From: an uncultured Holophagales bacterium
Lineage (GTDB): Bacteria; Acidobacteriota; Thermoanaerobaculia; UBA5066
Direction: 5' to 3'
Assembly (NCBI GenBank): GCA_937927565.1
Contig: CALBDV010000686.1
Coordinates: forward strand, 1-11,228
DNA: 11,228 nt
In this document: piece by piece, positions 1-6,820 of the stretch
Layout of the letters: every line of letters starts with the position of its first letter
Numbering within the stretch: position 1 is the stretch's first letter
Position numbers and translations under genes: made by a program
Notes under the pieces: model-generated
Told to the model about the DNA's origin: nothing
Database searches by the model: none
What the model saw: the letters and a program-made list of their open reading frames with translations, nothing else

Positions 1-431
1 CGAGCTGGCGCAACACCGGCGCCTACGAGGCGCGCGGTGCCGAGCTCTCGGTCTCCGTCGAGCCGGTCCCGGCCCTCGGCCTCTACGCGGGGGCGGCGTA
101 CACCGAGACGACGCCCGACGCGATTCCGTTCACGCCGAGGTGGACGTTCTCGGGCGGCGCCGTGGCGACCGTTTCGCTCCTCCGGATCTCCCTCGACGCG
201 CAGTGGGTGGACGACCGGGTCGCCGGCAACGTCCGCTTTCCCGGACCGCTGACGACCGTCGACGCCTACTTCCTCCTGAACGGAAAGGTCACCGCGAAGC
301 TCGAGAATGTCGTCCCGGGGCTCGAAGTCTTCGTCGCGGGCGAGAACCTGACGGACTCCGACTACGCCTACCGTCCCGGCTACCCGATGCCAGGAGCCTC
401 CGCGAGCTTCGGCGCGAGCGTGAGGTTCTGA
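1..431 (+). CDS. TonB-dependent outer-membrane receptor, C-terminal part (5' end outside window)
   Basis: The reading frame is open from the left edge (first whole codon at base 3) to TGA at 429-431, giving about 142 residues. The alternating polar/hydrophobic strands, an NTGAYEARGAELS segment, a PFTPRW turn, and the C-terminal ENLTDSDYAYRPGYPMPG stretch are typical of the last beta-strands of TonB-dependent receptor barrels. The protein ends in ...ASVRF; a terminal Phe is the usual outer-membrane beta-barrel assembly signal. The plug domain, TonB box and signal peptide would lie upstream of the window. The stop is one base before the GTG of the S-component gene, so the receptor is very probably co-transcribed with the ECF transporter and delivers the same substrate to the periplasm. 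Family assignment is confident. Substrate is unknown from this fragment. Confidence 0.88.
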   Translation, partial: SWRNTGAYEARGAELSVSVEPVPALGLYAGAAYTETTPDAIPFTPRWTFSGGAVATVSLLRISLDAQWVDDRVAGNVRFPGPLTTVDAYFLLNGKVTAKLENVVPGLEVFVAGENLTDSDYAYRPGYPMPGASASFGASVRF

Positions 432-432
432 G

Positions 433-960
433 GTGGCGGACGAGGCCGCGGCCGCCCCGGCCCTCGACCTGAAGGCGATCAGCCGCGCGGCGCTCGTCAC
501 GGCGCTCGCGATCGCGCTGCCGCCGGTCTTTCACGCTGTGAAGCTCGGCTCGGTCTTCCTCCCGATGTACCTGCCTATCCTGGCGGGGGCGTTCTTCCTC
601 CCGCCGCGCTGGGCGGCGATCGCCGGCGCGGCGGCACCTCTGATCTCGGCCGCCCTCACCGGGATGCCGCCGTTCTATCCGCCCGTGGCGCTCTGGATGA
701 CGGGGGAGCTGGCGGCCGCCGGGGCGGTCGTCGCGGTCGTCGGCGGGTCCGGCCGTCGGCGCCCGGTCGTTGCCGTCGCCGCGGGACTCGTCGCCGCGCG
801 TCTCGTCCAGGCGCTCCTCGTCTTCGGAAGCGCCACTCTCATGGAGCTGCCGCCGCGCGTCCTCACGATCGCGACGTTCGTCTCCTCGTGGCCCGGGATG
901 ATCCTCGCCCTCGTCGCCGTTCCGGCGGCGGTGACTCTCCTGCGAAGGGAACGTACCTGA
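433..960 (+). CDS. ECF transporter S component (substrate-binding membrane protein)
   Basis: This 175-residue, strongly hydrophobic protein has about five to six membrane segments. It looks like the substrate-capturing S subunit of an energy-coupling-factor (ECF) vitamin/metal transporter. The stretch around residues 38-82, with GSVFLPMYLPILAGAFF, then PLISAALTGMPPFYPP and a following GELAAAG, matches the general pattern of the broad ECF_trnsprt family (FLPMxxPxLxxG...PxxSxxxxGMPP...ELxxxG) as I know it. The GTG start at 433 is preceded by a GTGAGG purine stretch about 7 bases upstream. Its stop (958-960) shares a base with the ATG of the methyltransferase, so the two are translationally coupled. 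EcfT and EcfA follow in the same operon, which supports the call. The ligand cannot be read from sequence. Cobalamin/corrinoid, heme or another chelate are possibilities because a TonB receptor precedes it. Confidence 0.82.
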   Translation: MADEAAAAPALDLKAISRAALVTALAIALPPVFHAVKLGSVFLPMYLPILAGAFFLPPRWAAIAGAAAPLISAALTGMPPFYPPVALWMTGELAAAGAVVAVVGGSGRRRPVVAVAAGLVAARLVQALLVFGSATLMELPPRVLTIATFVSSWPGMILALVAVPAAVTLLRRERT

Positions 961-1580
961 TGCCGGATTTCGCGCTCTCCACCTGTCCGAAGCGGCAGGC
1001 CTTCGACGCCCTCGCTCCCCGGTGGGACTCGCTCAAGCCGGACGAGGCGGTCGCCGCCGGGGCCAGGAGAGGTCTCTCGCTCCTGGGCGAGCTTCCCGGC
1101 CGCGACGTCGTCGACCTCGGCTGTGGGACGGGACGTCTCGAGGAGGTCCTCCTTCCGCAGCTGGGTGAAGGAACGGTCGTCGCCGTCGACTTCTCGCCAG
1201 GGATGATCGAGCAGGCCTCCCGGCGCTGCGGCGACCCGCGCGTCACGTGGCTCTGCCGCGACGTGCTGGAGACGGGCCTCTCCTCCGGGTCGGCCGACGT
1301 CGTCCTCTGCTTCGACGCGTTCCCTCACTTTCCCGACGGCGCCGCCGTCCTCCGCGAGGCCGCCCGCTGGCTTCGCCCGGGGGGCGCGTTCCTGCTCTGG
1401 CACGACGTCGGCCGGGAGCAGCTCGCCCTGGTCCACCGCCGGGCCGGGCCTGCCGTCGAGAACGACCTCCTGCCCCCGGTGGCCGACCTCGTCGCGCTGG
1501 CCGCCGCGGCCGGGCTCGAGGTCGCGATCGCCGAAGAGGACGAGGTCTCGTACACCTTCCTCGCGCGGCGCGTGGGCTGA
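960..1580 (+). CDS. Class I SAM-dependent methyltransferase embedded in ECF operon
   Basis: This is a soluble protein of 206 residues. Motif I is VVDLGCGTG (50-58), the SAM-binding glycine loop. It is followed by VAVDFSPGMIEQA (74-86, acidic ribose-binding Asp at the end of strand 2), DVLE around 101, DVVLCFDAFPHF (113-124) and the post-motif LRPGGAFLLWHD (138-149). This is a complete Rossmann methyltransferase of the Methyltransf_11/25 type. The C-terminal half carries a conserved-looking HDVGREQLALVHR...GPAVENDLLPP region that may form the acceptor site. The ATG at 960 overlaps the S-component stop, with GAAGGGA about 9 bases upstream; the in-frame ATG at 888 would overlap the S gene extensively and is less likely. 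EcfT starts 7 bases after its stop. Position between S and T genes suggests it modifies, or detoxifies after import, the transported compound; that is inference. The methyl acceptor is unknown. Confidence 0.85.
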   Translation: MPDFALSTCPKRQAFDALAPRWDSLKPDEAVAAGARRGLSLLGELPGRDVVDLGCGTGRLEEVLLPQLGEGTVVAVDFSPGMIEQASRRCGDPRVTWLCRDVLETGLSSGSADVVLCFDAFPHFPDGAAVLREAARWLRPGGAFLLWHDVGREQLALVHRRAGPAVENDLLPPVADLVALAAAAGLEVAIAEEDEVSYTFLARRVG

Positions 1581-1587
1581 GGGGGGC

Positions 1588-2235
1588 GTGACGCGACCCG
1601 ACGCCCGGACCGCGCTGCTCTTCGGTGTCACCGCCGCGGCGTCCGCTCTCACGGGGCCGGTCCCGGCGGCAGGCGTGATCCTCCTCAGCGCGGGCCTCGC
1701 TGCGTTGACGGGCGTCTCCTGGAAGCGTCTCCTCCCCCTCGCGGGTTCCTTCGCGTTCTTCCTCGTCCTCGTCCCCTTCGCCCCGGGGCCGGTCGCGAGG
1801 GCCGTCCTCCAGGGGCTCGGTGTCTCGCTGGCCGTCGTCGTCTCGGTCTCCGCTGCGCGGTGGGACCGTCTCGTCGCGGTCTTCCAGGCACTGGGAGCGG
1901 GGCGCGTCGCGGTGGCCTTCTTCGCGATCACCCTTTCACACCTCGACGCCGCGGGCCGCGACGCCCGGGTGGCCTTCGACGCGCTCCTCCTTCGCGGCGG
2001 ATTCCGCGGGGCGCGCGGGCTCGGCCGTTCGACGTCCCTTCACCTGGCGCGGACGCTGCGGCGCGCGTTCGAGAGGGCCGATCGGACGGCCGACGCGCTC
2101 GAGCTGCGCGGCTTCGCGGGCCGGGTCCCGCCGCCTCCGGCGTTCCGCGCGGGTCCAGCGGATATCGCCGCAGGCGCGGCGTCTCTGCTGGCCGTCGCCG
2201 TCGCCGTCGGGAGCCGTTTGTCATGGAGCCGGTGA
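1588..2235 (+). CDS. ecfT: ECF transporter transmembrane component EcfT (CbiQ-type)
   Basis: The protein has 215 residues, somewhat shorter than the usual 250-270. Four to five hydrophobic segments lie in residues 8-120 and one near 190-208. Two cytoplasmic helices follow the CbiQ/EcfT pattern: DALLLRGGFRG (131-141) and RADRTADALELRGFAG (163-178), the latter close to the family's RAERxxxAMxxRGFxG signature. In EcfT these helices carry Ala-Arg-Gly motifs that dock on the ATPase; here both read Leu-Arg-Gly, keeping the Arg. The GTG at 1588 follows a GAGGGGGG purine run. The gene overlaps the ATPase gene by 13 bases, which implies coupled translation. T couples ATP hydrolysis to toppling of the S subunit at residues 433-960's product. 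Co-location with one S and one A gene indicates a dedicated (group I) transporter. Confidence 0.83.
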   Translation: MTRPDARTALLFGVTAAASALTGPVPAAGVILLSAGLAALTGVSWKRLLPLAGSFAFFLVLVPFAPGPVARAVLQGLGVSLAVVVSVSAARWDRLVAVFQALGAGRVAVAFFAITLSHLDAAGRDARVAFDALLLRGGFRGARGLGRSTSLHLARTLRRAFERADRTADALELRGFAGRVPPPPAFRAGPADIAAGAASLLAVAVAVGSRLSWSR

Positions 2236-2894
2236 AGGTCGTCCTGGAGGGCGTGAGCCACCGCTACCCCGGCGCACGGTCGGACTCGCCCGCGCCCGTC
2301 TCCGCCGTCCTTCACGCCGGGGAGAAGGTGCTGCTCGAAGGGCCCGTCGGCACGGGCAAGACGACTCTCCTTCTCAGGATCGCCGGCCTGAGGGAAGGGC
2401 CGGGACGCGTTCTCGCGGGCGAGCGGGAGGTCACCCGCCGCTCTGCCGCGGAGATCCGGCGCGCCGTCGGGTTCCTCTGGCAGAACCCGGACGACGGGCT
2501 CTTCCTGCCGGGAGTTCTCGACGACGTCGCGCTGGGTCCGCTGAACGACGGCGTCTCCCCGGACGAAGCGCTGGGGCGCGCACGTCTCCACCTCGAGGGC
2601 GTTGGAGTCGCGCACCTCGCGTCACGCGAGGTCACGACACTCTCGCGCGGAGAACGCCAGCTCGTCGCACTGGCCGGCCTGCTGGCGCGCGAGCCGGGGC
2701 TTCTCCTCCTCGACGAGCCGCTCTCGGCCCTCGACGCGCCGTCCCGGGAGCGGGTCCTCGCACTTCTCGCGTCGTCCCCGGCGACGGTGCTCCTGGCGAC
2801 CCACGAGGGCTCGGAGGCGGCGCGCCACGCCGGGTTCCGGGCCGCGATACGACTCGTGGCCGTGGCTCCGGCGCACGCGACCGAAGGCGGTTGA
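2223..2894 (+). CDS. ecfA: ECF transporter ATPase EcfA (CbiO-type)
   Basis: This ABC ATPase of 223 residues is compact compared with about 270-290 for typical EcfA/CbiO. Walker A is GPVGTGKTT (40-48), the Q-loop is WQNPDDGLF (86-94; the QNPD(D/N) pattern is typical of ECF ATPases), the signature is LSRGERQ (140-146), Walker B is LLLLDEP (160-166), the D-loop is SALD (168-171) and the switch His is in ATHEG (192-196). The signature has Arg where the canonical LSGGE/Q has its first Gly. Compactness comes mainly from a short C-terminus. The ATG at 2223 lies inside the end of ecfT, with CGGGAG about 9 bases upstream. As the only ATPase in the operon it probably homodimerises under EcfT. No clear terminator follows; the dmeF gene converges with 37 bases between stops. 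Confidence 0.9.
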   Translation: MEPVKVVLEGVSHRYPGARSDSPAPVSAVLHAGEKVLLEGPVGTGKTTLLLRIAGLREGPGRVLAGEREVTRRSAAEIRRAVGFLWQNPDDGLFLPGVLDDVALGPLNDGVSPDEALGRARLHLEGVGVAHLASREVTTLSRGERQLVALAGLLAREPGLLLLDEPLSALDAPSRERVLALLASSPATVLLATHEGSEAARHAGFRAAIRLVAVAPAHATEGG

Positions 2895-2931
2895 TCCGGC
2901 GCCGGTTCCTCGAAGTGTGGACGGTTCCCGT

Positions 2932-3864
2932 TCAGGCGGGGTGACGGCAGGGAACGATCTCGACCGTGACGTGTGTGAGGCCGAGGTCGTCCGGCAGCAG
3001 GGCCCGATACCCGTCCGGCGTCAGGGGCTCGTCGCTGACGACGGTGACGATGGCTGCCCAGCCGCCGGGAGCGACCTGCCAGACGTGGAGGTCCGTCACC
3101 CTGTCGCCTGGCCGGGACTCGACGGTCTGCCGGATCCGGTCGCACACCGCTGAAGGGGCTTGCCGGTCGAGGAGAACGCGGCCGCTCTCCACGAGGAGCC
3201 CCGCGGACCAGCGCGTGACGATGACGGCGCCCACGACGCCCATCGCCGGATCGAGAAACGCCCAGCCGAAGAACGCGCCCCCGGCAAGGGCCACGATGGC
3301 GAGCAGCGACGTGAGGGCGTCGGCGAGGACGTGGAGGTAGGCCGAACGGAGGTTGTGGTCGTGGTGGTGGTCGTGAACGTCGGGGCCGTGGGCGTGACCC
3401 CCATCCTCGCCGCGGACGAGAACCCAGGCGCTTGCGGCGTTCACGCCGAGGCCGAGGACGGCGACCGCGATCGCCTGTGCGAAGGCGACCGGAACGGGCT
3501 GGAAGAGGCGCTCCACGCTCTCCCAGGCCATCAGCGCGGCGAAACCGGCCAGGAGAATCGCACCCGAGAAGCCCGCCAGGGCGTTCATCTTTCCGGCGCC
3601 GAAGCTGTAGAGCGGATCTGAAGCGTGGCGCCGGACCCAGGCGTAGGCGAGCGCGGAAACACCGAGAGCAGCGGTGTGCGAGGCCATGTGGAGGCCGTCG
3701 GCCAGGAGCGCCATCGAGCCGAAGGCGAGTCCTGCACCGATCTCCACGACCATCGTCACGGCCGTCAGGGCGATGACGATTCGGGTCCTCCGCTCACCCG
3801 GCCGGGTCCGATCCTGGCCGAAGACGTGATCGTGGCGGCTCGCCTCGTCGCACGCGTCGTGCAC
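2932..3864 (-). CDS. dmeF: Cation diffusion facilitator, DmeF-type Co2+/Ni2+ efflux protein
   Basis: This 310-residue inner-membrane CDF antiporter has about six membrane helices. The DmeF-like N-terminus contains HDHVFGQD (11-18) and GERRT, followed by EIGAGLAFGSMALLADGLHM (41-60). Metal-site residues Asp56/His59 in helix 2 and the HxxxD pair His178/Asp182 (HVLADALTS) in helix 5 are both present. A His-rich cytosolic loop lies between helices 4 and 5 (157-170: HAHGPDVHDHHHDH), and the cytosolic C-terminal domain has VTDLHVWQV. The family exports divalent metals in exchange for protons; the DmeF branch is known for cobalt and nickel, although Zn2+ specificity cannot be excluded by eye. The start is GTG at 3864 with GGAG about 9 bases upstream. 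It lies 14 bases downstream of the phytase/nuclease gene on the same strand, so it is probably co-transcribed with it. It converges with the ECF operon. Confidence 0.88.
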   Translation of the reverse strand: MHDACDEASRHDHVFGQDRTRPGERRTRIVIALTAVTMVVEIGAGLAFGSMALLADGLHMASHTAALGVSALAYAWVRRHASDPLYSFGAGKMNALAGFSGAILLAGFAALMAWESVERLFQPVPVAFAQAIAVAVLGLGVNAASAWVLVRGEDGGHAHGPDVHDHHHDHNLRSAYLHVLADALTSLLAIVALAGGAFFGWAFLDPAMGVVGAVIVTRWSAGLLVESGRVLLDRQAPSAVCDRIRQTVESRPGDRVTDLHVWQVAPGGWAAIVTVVSDEPLTPDGYRALLPDDLGLTHVTVEIVPCRHPA

Positions 3865-3878
3865 GCCGTCTCCGCGCG

Positions 3879-6740
3879 TTACTTCATCTGCAGCCGGACG
3901 ACGACGGGGTCGTGGTCGCTCACGCGCTTGTCGTCGGCACAGTCGGAGTTGACGTGGAGGACCTCGATGGCCGCCCCGGGCGCGAGGGCGGGGGAGACGA
4001 CGACGTGGTCGAGGACCTGCGAGGCCCCCTCGAAATTGAACGTGTACCGGCTTTCGTGCGGGACGCGCAGGACGAGGTTCTCGAGCGGCGTGGCGCCGAG
4101 GAGACGGACGGACTCCGAGTGCTCGAAGTCGTTCAGGTCGCCGAGGACGACGACCCGGGCCTTCGGGTCGGCCTGGAGGAGGCGCTCGGCGAAGGCGCGG
4201 ATTTCTCGCGCCTGGGCGAGACGTCGCGAGGCGGTGGGTGTCCGCGGAGGCTGCATCGCGCCGAAGGCGCGGTCGTCGTCCGACTTCGAGGACCAGTGGT
4301 TCGCGACGACGAAGAGGGGCTTCCCGCGGAAGCGGAGCTCGACGGCGAGGGAGCGCCGCACGCCCTCCCCCTCGGTCGGCGTGAAGGCGGTCGAGCGGGG
4401 CGCGACGCGCCCCGGGCTGAGCGTGAGGTGAAGCTCCTTCCCGAGTCCCTCCGGCTCCGTCGCGTCGAGCGGGCCGGCCTCGCCCCTCTTCACGAGGGTC
4501 ACCCGCGCGGGGTTCAGGAGAAGGGCGACGCGGATGTTCCCGCCGGGCTGGCCCCCTTCACGTCCCTCGACCGGGTCGATCCAGACCGCCTCGTAGCGCG
4601 GGCCACCCGCGGCCACGATGCCGGCCACCAGCGCATCGAGCGTCTTTCGCGACGTGACGACGCCGTCGCCCTTGCCGGCCGGGCCGCTGTCGTCCTGCAC
4701 CTCTTCCAGCGCCACGACGTCGGGGCTGCCGACCCGGCGGGCGAGGACCTCACCGATCCGGGTGAAACGCTCGGCGGGACCTGCAACGGAGAGGTTCTCG
4801 ACGTTGAAGGACGCGATCGTCAGGTTTCGGCGGTCGCCGTGAAGCGTCGCTGCGGCTTCGCAGGTGCGGCCCTCCGCCTCCAGGGCGAGGGGGGCGAGCG
4901 GCCAGAACCTGTAGTTCGAGTAGGCGTAGTCGACGATCCCCGCGATCGGGGTGCGCGCGCGGGCGCCGACGTCGGCACCCGGCATCTCGCCCGCAATCCT
5001 CCGTCCCAGGAGGACGCGGTCGAGCGACGGGCCCGCTTCCGAAAGGAGGACGCCGCCCACGGCGGTCCGCGGTACGGCCGGGACGCCGTCGGGCCGCAGG
5101 ACGAGGTCGCCGCGTCCCGACGCCGGGCCGACGACCGTACCGGCGGGTACTTCCGCGCGCATCCCTTCGAGGCTCTCCCAGAAGTCGATCGCGTCGGAGG
5201 CGGGTTCGAACAGGGTGAGGCCGTCGTCGTCGATCCCGGACGGCACGCGGAGGTCCGTGAAGAGCTTCACCGGGGGAGGGAGGGGCGGCTCTCCCTCCAG
5301 GGGCGCCACAGCGGACGCCTTCATGCGCGTCACCGGGAGACCCTTCGGCAGGGCGAACTCCTCGACGCGTCCGGAGACGGAGACCGCCTGGCCCGGTGAG
5401 AGCGAGGCTGCATTGGTAAAGAGCACGAAGAGTCCTTCGGACGTCGCGGGGTCGCCGTCGGGCCGTGCCGACTCGAGCCAGAAACCCGGATACCGGGTGT
5501 CGCGGTCGATCGCCGTCACGATGCCCGGAACGTCGAAGACCCAGCTTCCTTCGAGCGGGGAACGGTGCCCCGGGCCCTGGATGCGGGCGACGGTCACGGG
5601 ACCTTTCTCGACGGCGAATACGAGGAAGGTCGTCGCTTCCTGCGCGGGGTTGAAGTTGTCGTCGCTGACGAGGACGAGCGTGCCGCGCCCGTCCGGCAGC
5701 GGCGGGCCGAAAGCCATTCCCTCGAAGTTCTCGAGCGGGATTCCCGTCTCAGCCAGATCGAGGAGAAGCGTCTTTCTCGCCGGGGTTAAGGACGCGCCCT
5801 CGAGCGAGTCGACGGCGGAGACGTCCGCCGCCCCTTCGAGCGACACCTCGAAGATCCGGGCGGCGTTCCCGACTCCCTCGACGAACTGCCGCTCGAGGAC
5901 GAGGAGACGGTTCTCGTCGAGCGGAAGAAGGTCCGAGAGACCGTTGACGCTGAACGCTTCTCTGGCCGCCGGGGCTGGCGAAACGGCGTCCACGACGTAG
6001 ACGAACTCGGAGGGAGAGCCCTTCCTCTCGAGATCGAATCGGAGGATCCGCGAGGGGCTCGCAACCCCGACGCCGGCGACCGGACCATCCTGGACGAGAG
6101 CGTTCTCGATGCCGGCGAAGAGATATCGGCCGTCGCGGGTCAGGGCGAGCCCCTCGAAGCCGAGGTTGTCGCGGAGTCCGCGGTCGGGAGCCGAGCGATA
6201 CCGGAGCGGAAGCGGTATCTCGCGGCGGAGGCGCCCATCCGGGCCATGCTCGCCGATCACCGCCTGGACGCCATGCCGGTCGATCGCTTCCGTCGAAACG
6301 AGGAACCCGCCGGGGACGGCAGCGATCCCTTCGGTGTCGATCAACGCCGGGGCGAAGGGGCTGCCTTTTGCGTCCTTCAGCGAGAGCATGCCGTCCACGG
6401 CCACTGCGGGAGCCGGGACCTTCGCCGCCGGGCCGGCCGAGCCGAGGTCGATTCGGAGGCGGTAGGCGCGGACGGGACCGTACTGTCCTCGGTCGTCCGA
6501 GATCGCCCAGAAGCACCTCGACGTGTCGTCCCAGGAAAGGCCAGAGAGGCCGCCGACGCGCGTCCCCTCGAACTCGAGGCCTCGCGGGAGGACGGTACGC
6601 CCCACGAGGCTGAGCCCGGTGACGGAGGTTTCCGGGGGAGGGGAGCCCACCGCCGGGGAGGCGAGAAGGGACGAGATACCTGCGAGGGCGGCGAGGACGG
6701 TGAGGTGGGCTGGAACGCGCGGGGAAGCGCTGTTTCTCAT
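3879..6740 (-). CDS. Secreted fusion: phytase-type esterase-like domain + endonuclease/exonuclease/phosphatase domain
   Basis: This large 953-residue exported protein has a Sec-type signal peptide (residues 1 to about 32: basic start, hydrophobic core, small residues before the expected cleavage). Residues about 42-380 resemble the esterase-like/phytase-like beta-propeller family: GGLSGLSWDD (63-72), DTEGIA (135-140), LGFEGLAL (193-200), NFEGMAFGP (338-346). Residues about 385-480 form an OB-like linker of the kind found in extracellular nucleases (IQGPGHRSPL, GIVTA, GFWLES, TSEGLFV, VSGRVEEF). Residues about 638-953 are an EEP metallonuclease/phosphatase domain with SFNVEN (Asn646), LEEVQ (Glu680), NHWSSK (His815), GDLND (Asp868, Asn870), LDH and SDHDPV (Asp942/His943). 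All core catalytic motifs are present. Likely role: periplasmic or extracellular hydrolysis of DNA or other phosphodiesters and organic phosphates. Substrate is not certain. The ATG start has no obvious Shine-Dalgarno; see the promoter entry. Confidence 0.85.
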   Translation of the reverse strand: MRNSASPRVPAHLTVLAALAGISSLLASPAVGSPPPETSVTGLSLVGRTVLPRGLEFEGTRVGGLSGLSWDDTSRCFWAISDDRGQYGPVRAYRLRIDLGSAGPAAKVPAPAVAVDGMLSLKDAKGSPFAPALIDTEGIAAVPGGFLVSTEAIDRHGVQAVIGEHGPDGRLRREIPLPLRYRSAPDRGLRDNLGFEGLALTRDGRYLFAGIENALVQDGPVAGVGVASPSRILRFDLERKGSPSEFVYVVDAVSPAPAAREAFSVNGLSDLLPLDENRLLVLERQFVEGVGNAARIFEVSLEGAADVSAVDSLEGASLTPARKTLLLDLAETGIPLENFEGMAFGPPLPDGRGTLVLVSDDNFNPAQEATTFLVFAVEKGPVTVARIQGPGHRSPLEGSWVFDVPGIVTAIDRDTRYPGFWLESARPDGDPATSEGLFVLFTNAASLSPGQAVSVSGRVEEFALPKGLPVTRMKASAVAPLEGEPPLPPPVKLFTDLRVPSGIDDDGLTLFEPASDAIDFWESLEGMRAEVPAGTVVGPASGRGDLVLRPDGVPAVPRTAVGGVLLSEAGPSLDRVLLGRRIAGEMPGADVGARARTPIAGIVDYAYSNYRFWPLAPLALEAEGRTCEAAATLHGDRRNLTIASFNVENLSVAGPAERFTRIGEVLARRVGSPDVVALEEVQDDSGPAGKGDGVVTSRKTLDALVAGIVAAGGPRYEAVWIDPVEGREGGQPGGNIRVALLLNPARVTLVKRGEAGPLDATEPEGLGKELHLTLSPGRVAPRSTAFTPTEGEGVRRSLAVELRFRGKPLFVVANHWSSKSDDDRAFGAMQPPRTPTASRRLAQAREIRAFAERLLQADPKARVVVLGDLNDFEHSESVRLLGATPLENLVLRVPHESRYTFNFEGASQVLDHVVVSPALAPGAAIEVLHVNSDCADDKRVSDHDPVVVRLQMK

Positions 6741-6751
6741 CGGAAGCCGTG

Positions 6752-6780
6752 AGGATAGGAGTTACTCCGCGGTATCGCAA
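6752..6780 (-). promoter_or_regulatory. Candidate sigma70-like promoter for the phytase/nuclease gene
   Basis: Read on the minus strand, TTGCGA (6780-6775) and TATCCT (6757-6752) each match the -35/-10 consensus at 4 of 6 positions and are separated by exactly 17 bases. The -10 ends 11 bases before the ATG at 6740, so transcription would start about 5 bases upstream of it. That agrees with the absence of a recognisable ribosome-binding site and suggests a nearly leaderless mRNA. The spacer contains a perfect small inverted repeat, GGAGT-T-ACTCC (6758-6768), which could be a repressor half-site pair or chance. Prediction by eye only. Confidence 0.4.
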
Positions 6781-6820
6781 CGACCGGAGCGAGCGGGCTG
6801 CGGGGCCTGCGCGGCCCGGA

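Noticed and set aside
675..1931. 418-codon minus-strand frame opposite the S component and methyltransferase
   Set aside because: Antisense to three well-supported genes, Arg/Thr-rich, with no domain; a shadow frame.
2895..2931. Possible bidirectional terminator between ecfA and dmeF (palindrome CCGGCGCCGG at 2896-2905)
   Set aside because: The palindrome has no loop and no T-run follows; a 7-base direct repeat CGGTTCC nearby is also too short to mean much.
3355..3400. GTG/GTC-rich simple repeat
   Set aside because: It is the reverse complement of the His-rich loop of the CDF exporter, so it is coding sequence and not a microsatellite of separate interest.
3912..5399. 495-codon plus-strand frame opposite the EEP nuclease
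   Set aside because: Charged, repetitive reflected-codon composition; the minus-strand frame carries all catalytic motifs.
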